DNA of 64,000 bases, taken from Paraphysoderma sedebokerense (lineage: Eukaryota > Blastocladiomycota > Physodermatomycetes > Physodermatales > Physodermataceae). The DNA lies in contig JAHLJZ010000076.1 of the NCBI GenBank assembly GCA_025602915.1, positions 48,240 to 112,239 on the forward strand, written 5' to 3'. The notes under the pieces are model-generated. The model did not search any database and was not told the DNA's origin. It worked only from the letters and a program-made list of their open reading frames with translations. The stretch's first letter is position 1. Each line of letters starts with the position of its first letter. Positions 14,968 to 25,424 of this stretch are shown here, in pieces. Made by a program: the position numbers and the translations under genes.

Positions 14968-17900
14968 ATGCTATTCAAGATGCCAGGACTCATCTGGTCT
15001 ATTATTGCCTCGTTTCTTCTACATCAGGTAGCACTAGCTGCAAAAATAACAGTGAAGAATGCTACCTTCAACAACGTAGAGGTAGCATTAGATAATTTCG
15101 ACCCTAAATACTTAATTGGCCAACAAACCTATTATGTTTCCAATGACAACAGCAGCAGCAGCATCGTGGAAATGGTAAATTTTCCTTACAATCGAGGTCA
15201 ATCAAACAATACAAATTCATCAATGTGGAATGATTTATAAATAGTGGACTCCTTGGGATAAAGATCATATAATCACCATCCTGCGCGCAATGTCGAAATA
15301 CGTCGACTTAACAGACGTGCATTTTAATCTAGTTCAGACAGGGTGGGGTAAGTTCAAATTATAACTTGAAGTTACTTCTGAGTAGAAGTTGAGTTGTCAG
15401 ATGTGCTTCGTCGACTTATATTGTTTCTTATCTTATTGTCATTCAGGGGAGGTGGCGGCTGCTCCAATATGTCATAATTCCACCGCTCCTTGTCCCGACA
15501 TAATCTCTCTCGGTACAACTCAACTTGCAGGAAGAGTACTCGACGGCACTGTAGAGCCACTTGATTCTTACTTGGCTGATTGGCAATATGAAAAGGGGTT
15601 TCCACTCACCGACGAGTAAGGTTTCTTTAATTGCTCCTAGGTTAGGTTAGGATTTAATCCTCCGATTTTTAACAAATTGACAATTTTGCATGTAGTATCG
15701 TGAAATTTGCATTCTATGACTACTACATAAATGGTTCATTTGCGGGTCTGCCTATAATTTCCGACTATCGTTTGCTTTTTTTCAATCGAACAACGTTTGA
15801 CAGACTCAATCTGGTGGGTCTTTTCCTCGGTATTCCATATTATTACACAAATGCCTGAATGACACGAATGTGTAGACTTACCCACCGCCGCTCGGAGACT
15901 GGGGGCTTCCAAGTTGGCAAAACTGGACGTGGGAGAAGTTTACAGAATACGCCATAGATATTGCCAACGATTTGGGCCACGGAAACGGCTTTAAATTTTC
16001 AAGCGGGTGGGACGAAGAACTTAAAGTTTTTCAAGCCTTGTAAGTAACGTCCATAATCTATATCGATTGATACTTAACATAATTTAACGTGAATTTGAAT
16101 GAATAGGTTGCAAAACTACGCCACCGGTTTTTTAGATTTTCGTACTGGAAAATGCGGCCTGGAATCCCCGGCAGCAATTTCTGCCATCAAAAATGTCATC
16201 TATAAACTCTACGTCGAAACAAAGGCGGCAGACACGAATTTGTTTTTTCCAAATGACACTGGACATATTAATTGGATACAATCGGAATTAAAAGATCCGC
16301 TTAAAAATCCGATGATTTGTTGTACGGTATGTATTTAAGTTTTCAACATTCCATATATTGCTTCATGTTTAATTATTAATAAGAACCAAAAATGCTCAGA
16401 ATGCTTGGGATCAGTTTGCAAATGGTATTCCTGGAATGGCTATTCATGTCCCAAAGCCTGAAATTATGGGTACAGCAAACTGGACATTTTATGATACTCA
16501 AAGATTACCGAATGCTTCAGACATTGGAATTGCTCATTTACCAGGAAAGACTAATTTTTTGGGTACGTGTTGGATTACACGTTAAACTTCTGTAGTTTGA
16601 CTCGTACGCTTAACGCATTGCTTGAAATCTACTCAAAGGTGGCTCTGGACTTATCTTAACGAAGAAGGGCAAAAACAAAAAAGTAACATGGCAAGTGGTG
16701 AAATATTTATTGAATTCGAACAATGATTTCCTAGACCAAATTGGTTCAACTCAAGGAACCCTTCCACCGTATGAATCAGCGTTGGTATGTAATATAATGA
16801 TATTTGACTAATATTCGTGCGAATCTAATGGCTGACATGTACTTGCATACTTTGGGGAACGAAAGTTGAAATATCCTTGGAACACGAAGGCATACGAAGT
16901 CTCAAGAGAAGCATTAAAACGGTCAGTTTAAGGATTTAAGCATTACTATTGAAAATTAGTTTAAAAAATCAGCGTATTGATATTCTCGTTTCGCCTTCGC
17001 CAAATAGTGCCGTACCACCTCAGTACCCATTGACGACTTTTCCCGAATTCGCGGAAATAGAAAGTCGAAAACCTTTTCGATTGATGATGGCAGAGATGAT
17101 TCAAAAAAACCTTACTGTTGAACAAGCGGCCAACCGTGCCTGCCAAATCATCGATTACATTTTTCAGTTTGTTGATACTCTGTTCCTATTAATACCCAGG
17201 AACGATCTAATTCTTCAATTTTAAACCTAAATCTAACAGACCGAAATGCACGAAAAATGATATGAAAGCCCTACAATCTCAATGTCACGCCAACGGTTCA
17301 GTCATCATCGACTTTGCCTGGAAATCTCCAAAAGTTTGTCGAGACGGTGTGCTTCCCAACATCACCATGATACCTTGCGCGTCTCTTCCATTTGAGAGTG
17401 GCCAATCCATCGCCTTACTCGTATTGACCGCGATTTTGACACTCGTAATACTCCTCGCGTTTGTGGGATTCGTCGTTTTCAGATCCAGGGCTGCAATAAA
17501 ACGGTCTGGCTTTGCCTTTGGTCTGGTCACCATTTTTGGCATGTTCCTCTGCGCCATATCGATAATCCTTGGGTTATTACCTCCAACAAGTCTGAGTTGT
17601 GCATCGTTTGGTGTTTTATTATCTTTCGGGTTTTCATTAGTTTACGGAGCGTATATCACAAAATTGTATCGCATTTTTAAAATTTTTAACAACAAGAAAA
17701 CGACCAAGCAGTCTTTATCAGATGCGGTAATTCTGCGGTATCTCTTAGCTATTGCCAGTGTTGAAGCCGTGGTGTTGATGTTGTGGGTATTCATTGATCA
17801 GCCTGGAGTATCGATGTACTCTACACTGGTTCCCGACGCGGGAGCCGTTCAACAGCCCGTTTGTAAATTTGGATCCTTCGCTGTGATAGTTTTATTGGTT

Positions 17901-18527
17901 TATAATGGCTTGCTGGTTTTCATTGCGTCGGTCATTGCGTGGAAAGGTAACTAGTACTTCCACAACTAATTAAAAACGTCACAAAACCTTCGAAGCTAAC
18001 TGTCCTCTTGATACAGTCAAAGATGTGCCAAGTGACTTCAACGAAACGAAATCGCTGATATTTGCAATGTAAGTAGACATCCACCTGTTATGTACCATCG
18101 GTCCATTTTTGACGCTATCCCACATCCTAGCTATTCTGTTGCATTTCTCTTAGTGATCGTTATCCCAACGACGACTCAGATTGTACAGCCGCAATCTTTC
18201 CAGTCACTTATCCTTTTTAGTACTTTCGCAGCCACTTTTACAACGGTGATTGCATTCACGCTCCCAAAATTATTGGCCGCCTCGAAGAATCATCAATCAA
18301 AAATGAGCAATGCTGCTGCGGTCGGTAATACAAAGGTAACTAGTTCTAATGGCAGTAGCGGTAATATTATATGGTAAATATTCGATCCTTATGAAAATCC
18401 ATAGCCGATACTTCAATGTGATTTAACAATAATTTCATTCATTTATGGCAGCCCCCACTGCAGAAAGGTAATCGTTTTGGGAAGTGCAAATTCGAACGAA
18501 TCGAAGCCATCAGTGAAGCCGCTCTAA
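14968..18527 (+). CDS. Class C (7TM_3) GPCR with a bacterial-type solute-binding ectodomain
   Basis: The ATG at 14968 gives a signal peptide (MLFKMPGLIWSIIASFLL…ALAA). The ectodomain, read across introns from about 15240 to 17390, resembles bacterial family 1 extracellular solute-binding proteins (MalE-like): segments such as DSYLADWQYEKGFPLTD, FAGLPIISDYRLLFFNRTTF, NGIPGMAIHVPKPEIMG and GSGLILTKKGKNKKVTWQ fit that fold, with many N-glycosylation sites. From about 17390 there are seven hydrophobic segments (beginning SIALLVLTAILTLVILLAFV); the last ends in FTLPKL, resembling the class C TM7 motif. The short cytoplasmic tail after an intron near 18374 ends at 18527; that last join is less certain. 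The likely role is a plasma-membrane G-protein-coupled receptor for a small extracellular solute. The ligand is unknown. The classical class C cysteine-rich linker was not seen, so it is GABA-B-like in layout. Confidence 0.8.
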
Positions 18528-18878
18528 ATCATTGCTCATTAAATTTGTCTGTCTTGGGTATTAAGTGAATTTATCATTAATAATTATTAATTAAAATGGC
18601 ATACTTTACTGATAATTGCTTTGTAATAAATATATGCTTATAAATATGATTTAAATTGCATTAATAATATGGCAGAGAAATATACGAGAATATTCCACTT
18701 TGACCCTCTGAAATTTTTGAACTCTCTTGAAAATCTTGGAACCGAAATCTAGGAGAGATCGGTTGACACGTAGTTTTACGCACGTGATGTGCTAAACACA
18801 CACTCTGTTCGGATTATTATTGAAGGTCAATCTGAATTGTGACAGTTGATCTATAACATTTCAACATACATTAATATA
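18528..18878. other. Intergenic region between two plus-strand genes
   Basis: AT-rich, about 350 bases, with TAATAAAT-type sequence near 18620-18635 that could end the upstream transcript. Nothing else seen. Confidence 0.45.
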
Positions 18879-20803
18879 ATGCAACTCCAAGTACCTCAAT
18901 GGAAACCTTCAACTTGGCTCGCTATCGGCGCCACCGTGCTGGGTCTTTCCTATGTCATCTATTTTGATCAGAAGCGTCGAAATGATCCTGACTTTAGAAG
19001 GAAATTAAGTACGTCAATTAGTCATAATGTTTGCTGCATTATATGATTATCTGAATATAGCTATATCTTCTGTTGTCATTCTATTGCTAACTCGGACCGT
19101 TCTCCTCATCTTAATTTCTATGGCTGTGTTCGTTAATGTCTCTCAGAGAAACAACGTAAGAAGGTTCAAAAGATTTCAGAGAAGGCAAAGTCTACGACAT
19201 CTGAATCTGCCGCTCCGAGCGCCGAAAATGCATTGAGTTTTGTGGAAGATGAAGTCTATCCTACCGCCCCGGAAGAAAAGGAAAAATATTTCATGGAACA
19301 ACTCGCTAAAGGCGAAACTATCAGCAAAGGAGGTAAAACATCGATCTTTATCTCTAAGTGGCTTTACGTTTCGACCAATTTACTAAATAAATCTTTACAC
19401 TTACCCATTATTCGAATCTTATAATAATCCACCCGACATCAAGGTCCCGCTACCTATGAGGCCGCCGCCGCATGCTTTTATAAGGCCCTTAAGGTATATC
19501 CTAACCCGGTCGACTTAATCATGTTATACCAAAAAACCATTCCGGAGCCTATCTTCAATCTGGTTATGGGGATGATGACAGCGGAAGTGAAGAAGAAACA
19601 AGAGAAATATTACGAACAATTCCCTCCTTCGGAATATAATGTTAAGATCAAAGAAGTTGTCAATGGAGTAGCACCTGACGGTCAGACGGTAGTGAAGAGA
19701 GCGGTTGTCGCTGAAAAAGATTTCGAAGTGGGTGAAGTAATTTATGCTGAGGAGCCTATCGTCGCGGCTTTGGAACCCCAATTAGAGGTAGGTTGATTTT
19801 GACACCGACATATGCAGAAGGATCTGCTGAAGTAACGACTATGAATTTTGCTTCGTTAGGGCGAATTTTGCACTTTCTCATTGCAACAGATAACTCCCGA
19901 GGTTGATGAGTGGTCCGTCACATCTGATAACACCAAACTGAAATATTCCTCCCAACCGAACCGAGAACTCGCCGAAACGAAATACGAAAGTCTTCTATAT
20001 CCCACACCTGATTCAGACACTCTTCAGATCCATCAGTTATGTAACGATCACGAAACTAAAATTCCTATCATGGTCGCTAGATTTTTGGCGTTGATGGTTA
20101 TCGAAGACCAACAGCGAGGGGAGCAAGGAAACACTGAGGAATATTCAATTTGGGATCACATTGAAAGATTGAAGTATTTGGAATTGGAATCCACAGAAAA
20201 AGAGAAAAAGGAAGCAGATATGCTGAGGAAAGTGTTGGGCAGCAAGGTTCCTGGCCTTGATGAATGTAAGTTTGTTACTTTTCCTGTAACTAGTATAGTA
20301 TCATCCCCTGCTTGCATAGTATATGCTTACCCTTAATACCTATTTTGGTAGTTTTGACCGACGAACGATACCTTTTATTGAAAGGCAAATTCTTGTACAA
20401 CCAATATGCCATTTCTACAGCAGTGGAATCAAGTAGCTTAGATATTAAGGTACCTTTTTTTCTTTATGCAATCCTTGAATCAAGCATTCTAATTTTGCTG
20501 CGTTTGCAACAGCAATCGGCGGAAACAACCCGTTTCAGCACACCAACCCCAACGGGAGCTGGCTTGTATCCAGTTTCATCTTACCTTGGCCACTCATCAG
20601 AACCATCCGCAGAAGTCGATTTCCCTGAAGGCACGTCTAAGATGTCAATCAAAGCAAAAACACCAATTAAAAAGGGTGATGTAGTCACCGTGTCATACGT
20701 GAACCCAGAAAAAACGCCTAGCGAGCGGAAAGATCTGTTAAGCAAAGGATGGAGATTCCAGGATGAAGAACTTGCCACCGAAAGTTTGCAAGAAGTCGAA
20801 TAA
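18879..20803 (+). CDS. TOM20: TOM20 (MAS20) import receptor fused to a degenerate SET domain
   Basis: Start at 18879: MQLQVPQWKPSTWLAIGATV provides an N-terminal anchor helix followed by YFDQKRRNDPDFRRKL and a basic linker, typical of Tom20. The TPR-like core follows in exons near 19145-19335 and 19441-19790: KEKYFMEQLAKGETISKGG, ATYEAAAACFYKALKVYPNP, IPEPIFNLVMG. Instead of ending there, the frame continues across introns for about 270 residues that look like a SMYD-type SET domain: VVAEKDFEVGEVIYAEEPIV, GAGLYPVSSYLGHSSEPSAE and KGDVVTVSYVNPEKTPSERK. The canonical NHSC motif reads GHSS here, and no post-SET cysteine cluster is present, so methyltransferase activity is doubtful. Tom20 docks presequences at the mitochondrial outer membrane; the SET part would face the cytosol. 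Introns join in frame throughout, supporting one gene. Confidence 0.85.
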
Positions 20804-21030
20804 AATAATAATGTTAGATGTATTCGAAAACTCAGTGAGACATGAGCGGCATGATGGATTGTCATGATAATATGGAAGAATTGCTGATGATTCTGATACT
20901 GCTAGTAGTGTAAAAGTAAATTTTTTTGTCATATTTCTAGTACTTCCTTTAGCAAAACGAGAAATATATCTTTGCAAGAATGAGACCAGATTCCTGCAAT
21001 CTTGCCCCTATGATGAGTGAAGTTTGGAGA

Positions 21031-21108
21031 AGTGATAAGAGTACTGGCAGTATAAAAGTGATAAGAGTACTGGCAGTATAAAAGTGATAAGAGTACTGGC
21101 AGTATCAA
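21031..21108. repeat. Tandem repeat, three copies of a 26-bp unit
   Basis: The unit begins AGTGATAAGAGTACTGGCAG and repeats at 21031, 21057 and 21083; the third copy has one change near its end. It sits between the TOM20-SET gene and the MEA1-like gene and is not part of a reading frame. Confidence 0.95.
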
Positions 21109-21353
21109 AGACTAACTTTTACAGTGTCTGCTTCATATTTCAGGTCTACCATATTATAGATATGGTAGCTCATGCAGCAGATATGATCATACTTGAATGT
21201 TTTTAGATTATTACCATATCCCTCAAATGATTAAATCATTCACATGGACTCGATTTTCGCGCTGATACCAGCATAGTTCAAGATGACTTGGTTGACCCGC
21301 CGTAACTGAATCAGCGACCTAAAAGTTCTCTATCTCGACATCCTGACAGAAGA

Positions 21354-22287
21354 ATGTTGTCAGCCGGTACTTTATTTTCCTTTTTATTGTGTTCATATGT
21401 GTATTTACTAATATGTAGCTTCTTCTGCGTTTGGCTATTCCCACAATGCAGGCGATCTCGGGCCGTCCTCACAGACTGAGCTCGCTCACCAGCCTGAGAA
21501 TGACACCACTGCTTATGAAGAACTGAATGCATCTGCAGCAGGTTATGAACTAATTGGAAATGAATTGGAGGACTTAAATGAGGATATAGATGCTGAAAGC
21601 AGTCGAGGTGAAACTCATTATGAATGTTACAACGAGTTGGAAGTTCAAGGTGATGGTCTGGAAAAGGTATCAGCATTTCATATGGATGTATTTCGTAGAA
21701 AGAGATCCCGAGGTGGAAAATATTCTGATAACAAACTGTTAACTTCCAATGAATTGACGGAACGATTATAGATATCCAATCTAAGCATTGCTTATCAGCA
21801 ATCCGAAGTAGAAATGTCTGCCACATCCGACGAAACTCATACACAAACAAGCGGAGATAGCCTCGATCCGAAGCCGATCGAAATCAAGAAGAGTGAAATT
21901 GTCAATAGCAATGTGGAATTAGAGGACGGTGTGTTGGTTTCTTCCTTCCACTTGCAGTCTTTCTAATCTTCCGGACAATGCACTTTGCCAACTGAAACAA
22001 TTATTAGAACAACTAACTTAAATGTACCTGAATTGAAAACTAACTTAGAAACTGTGGATTTAATTAAGAACATCATGACTGGCATCGTTCTTCCCGATTC
22101 CGCAATCCCAGGTTCTTCTTTTCTGCTTCTTTCGGCCGTGCATATCTTTCGCTTACTGACTGCCACCTACCCTTCTGTCTTAATCGATTATGCATGTATC
22201 AAATTTCAAGATTGGGCGAAAATAATTCCGGAAGAGAAGTGGATGCCAAAGATTGTACCGGAGACTAGTCAATCTAACCGAATGTAG
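21354..22287 (+). CDS. MEA1: MEA1-family (male-enhanced antigen 1) homologue
   Basis: Five exons inferred. Exon 1 (21354-21366, 13 nt, MLSA plus one base) is followed by an intron ending in a TACTAAT branch site and TAG. Exon 2 (21419-21666) is acidic and Ser/Thr-rich and contains AAGYELIGNELEDLNED. An intron of 105 nt (21667-21771) keeps frame. Exon 3 runs from 21772 to about 21930. A further intron probably ends near 22040, then VDLIKNIMTGIVLPDSAIP; another intron (gttctt to ttcaag, about 22111-22211) leads to DWAKIIPEEKWMPKIVPE and the stop at 22287. The C-terminal block matches the MEA1 signature as I recall it from the human protein (V-E-L-V-K, M-A-G-V-x-L-P, V-P-x-W-A-R, Q-W). MEA1 is a small conserved acidic protein of poorly known function. 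The third intron's borders are the weakest part. Confidence 0.7.
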
Positions 22288-22683
22288 AATGGTGTGTGGA
22301 CTTCACTAACTCCACATTATGTACATATTCTTCAAATGTGGCCTCCTTTTAATGTAATAAAAATTCGAACATCAACGTGATGGACAGTCAAGAGTACGGA
22401 CGTCTGGTCCTTGGTCTCGAATGTATGAAATTCAATTTATGAGGGTGCAGCAATTTCTGTGACCGTCCCCTTTTCCACCGGCATCTTTTAGATTGCTGTT
22501 CTCTAAATTGGTTTTTTTTCGGACGTATTACATGATTACTGTGGACTCTGCTTGATGATGGCGCCGAAAAGACGAGTTTCCGATCGCCACGAGCCGAATT
22601 TGGCCAAAAGGACTATTTCCGTGCTGTTCTTCCGAACACTTCAACCAAGAGAAAAGAAAAACAGTCTGACAAAACTACCGATA

Positions 22684-25046
22684 ATGACAGTGACAGTCGA
22701 ACCAACTCTCCAAAAATTCTTTGATCACATTTCAAAGAAGCAAAACGAATATGTAGCGAAATTGAAGGAGGCTGTCGGCATTAAAAGGTAACGACCCCTG
22801 TCCCTGACTCAGCTCACGGGCTTGTACTATGATATGATCAATTTGGGCTTCCATCTATCTTTTGCGTGGAGAACTTAACATTGAAGTTGCTTTGTTTCAT
22901 GTACTATTCTTCGAAATAGCGTATCAAGTGACGCCGCCTATCGACCCGAGGTTTTCAAAATGGGTGAATGGATGATGAATGAAATGAAGCGGCTGGGGAT
23001 CAGGTTTGCATACTTTGGCTTTCTCGCGGCTTCATTGCTAAAGCATTGAGTGAGAATGTGTTTTTGTGTTGATTTATTGTGCATTTGATGTCCTACTTAC
23101 TGCCCATAACTATTCAGCGTTCAACCACACGAACCTGGAACGCACGTCTTAGACGGAAAAGAACTCAAGTTACCGCCTATTCTTATGGGGAGCTACGGTA
23201 ACGATCCAAAAAAGAAAACCGTATTAGTATATGGTAGGACTCTCTGCAGTACTACGATTTCATTACAGTTGTGGGGCTATCAAACTGAAAACATATGTAC
23301 TTTCTCAGGTCATTATGATGTGCAGCCTGCTTTGAAGGAAGATGGTTGGGCAACTGATCCTTGGACTCTAACTGAAGATAGCCAAGGGAGAATGTTCGGA
23401 AGGGGTTCTACTGGTATGTGATTACACCGAATTATGTTGAGCCGATCCCGTTTAATATGTATAGCTTGTTAATGCTCGGAATGTTATCTGTAGATGACAA
23501 AGGACCTATTATCGGATGGCTTTGGGTTGTTCAAGCCCATCAAGAACTTGGCATTGATTTACCTGTCAACCTAAAATTTTGCTTTGAAGGAATGGAAGAG
23601 AATGGCTCCGAGGGACTGGATGAACTCATCTACAAGGAAGCAAAAGGATATTTCAAGGATGCCGATGTTGTCTGTATTAGCGACAATTGTGCGTTATCAC
23701 TTCGTTTAGTTTCTCTTTGTTTGCCGGCACATTGACATTTGACTCTTGTAACCCCAGACTGGCTCTCAACTAAGAAACCATGCCTCACATACGGACTTCG
23801 TGGTATCTCTTACTTTAAGATTAATATCTCCGGTCCAGCTGCAGATTTACACAGTGGTGTGTTTGGTGGAACTCTTCACGAACCGATGACCGATTTAATT
23901 CACATGATGAGCAGACTTGTTAAACCAAATGGTGAAATTCTCGTACCAGGGATTATGGATTCCGTCGCTCCATTGACAGGTTTAATTCCATTTTCTTCTG
24001 CCTTCCCTAAATTTGTGTGCGACTTAAATGAAATTGATCGTAGCTAATAACGCCATTTCGTGTTTATAGATCAGGAGAAGCAACTTTACCTTGGTTTAGA
24101 AGTATCGTTGACGGATTTCACTGGTGCGATCGGTGCCAACAATTTGATTTACGACAATGTTACTGATACCTTAATGCATCGCTGGAGATTTCCGTCGTTA
24201 TCCCTTCATGGGTATGCTTTCTTTTCTGTTGTGTGTTCGTCTTGTTCATATATATATCGTCTCGAACTGTTCAAACTATGTAGTATCGAAGGAGCTTTCT
24301 ACGCGCCGGGTTCAAAGACTGTCATCCCTGCAAAAGTATCTGGGAAGTTCTCGATCCGTACTGTGGTATGTGATGTAGTTTCTGGCATATTGTTTTCCAT
24401 CTCTTAATGTTTTTATTGGATCTTATCCTCCTACTATTTAGCCGAATCAAACGCCTGATGAAATCAAAACAAAAGTTGTCAATTACTTGCAATCTGAGTT
24501 CGCTAAATTGGGAAGTAAAAACAAGATTTCAATTGAAGCGTTACATGGCGGAAAGTCGTGGGTGGCTGATGTCAATCATTATAACTACGGTTCGTTTCAA
24601 TTCATAGTTTGAGATACTTGTTTGGTCATTGTGCTGAAATTTTCTGTGTCTGATTTTTAGTTGCCGGGGCCAAAGCGATTGAAAAAGTTTTTAAAGTCAA
24701 GCCTGACTTTACAAGAGAAGGAGGTAAGAAGAAGGCGCACCCTTGACTGTATTCCAAACCCATATTCATCGAACATTGTCTTTAACATTTCATGTAGGCT
24801 CAATACCGGTTACTCTTACCTTCCAAGACGCACTGCAAAAAAATGTACATGTCGCTATCATTTGATGAAAGATCTATTTTCCTTACAAATTCTGTCTTCC
24901 AACTATAGGTTCTCCTTCTCCCGATGGGTCGATGTGATGATGGCGCTCACTCCATCAACGAGAAATTAGATAGATTGAACTATATTGAAGGGATAAAGCT
25001 ATTGGGTTGCTATTTGCACGAAATTGCCAATGTCACAAAGTCATAG
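22684..25046 (+). CDS. DUG1: Cytosolic M20 metallodipeptidase, Dug1/CNDP2 type
   Basis: About ten exons. The product starts [19 protein letters not shown] and shows the M20 di-zinc residues: the histidine in [10 protein letters not shown], the aspartate in [12 protein letters not shown] (formed across the splice near 23413), the glutamates in [15 protein letters not shown], the aspartate in VVCISDN, and the histidine in [11 protein letters not shown] near the end. The catalytic dimerisation segment includes [20 protein letters not shown] and [13 protein letters not shown]. The family hydrolyses Cys-Gly and other dipeptides; in yeast Dug1 acts in glutathione turnover. The last exon, which begins after an intron ending CTATAG near 24908, runs to the TAG at 25044-25046. 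The frame stays open upstream to ATGs at 22555 and 22558, giving an optional 43-residue basic extension that could be a mitochondrial leader, or simply 5' UTR. Confidence 0.92.
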
Positions 25047-25424
25047 TGTGGTTGTAGATTGGATAGGCTTGATCTAATTCAATTCATTCAAGTCATGTGC
25101 TGTATGTGATGCTGATAGATTTGATTGTTAAATTTCGAGGGATTACGGTATTGCTGTTGCGTCACGAAATAAAAACATCTTGATTAGTAAGATTCTGTTT
25201 CTTTGAACGTAAAACCACTGCTAAATGTCGAAATATTAGTGAAAAGTGGCCAAATTTGACAAAACTCTAATTCGACTATAAAAAATATCGTTTATTCACA
25301 AAATCTATGCGATATACATCCTTAATATAAAAATTATAATTTTAATACTACAACGCAAGGTATAATCTATACACATTAAAGTTTTCTATGAAACGGTTTG
25401 GGACGAGGAAGTATTCAAATCGCC
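25047..25424. other. Short gap between convergent dipeptidase and calcium channel genes
   Basis: AT-rich 3' flanks of two convergent genes, with AATAAA-like signals on the plus strand (CGAAATAAAAAC near 25167). Nothing else seen. Confidence 0.45.

Noticed and set aside
21311-21850. A 179-codon minus-strand frame rich in His and Leu
   Set aside because: It is antisense to the MEA1-like exons, which have signature residues and good splice sites.
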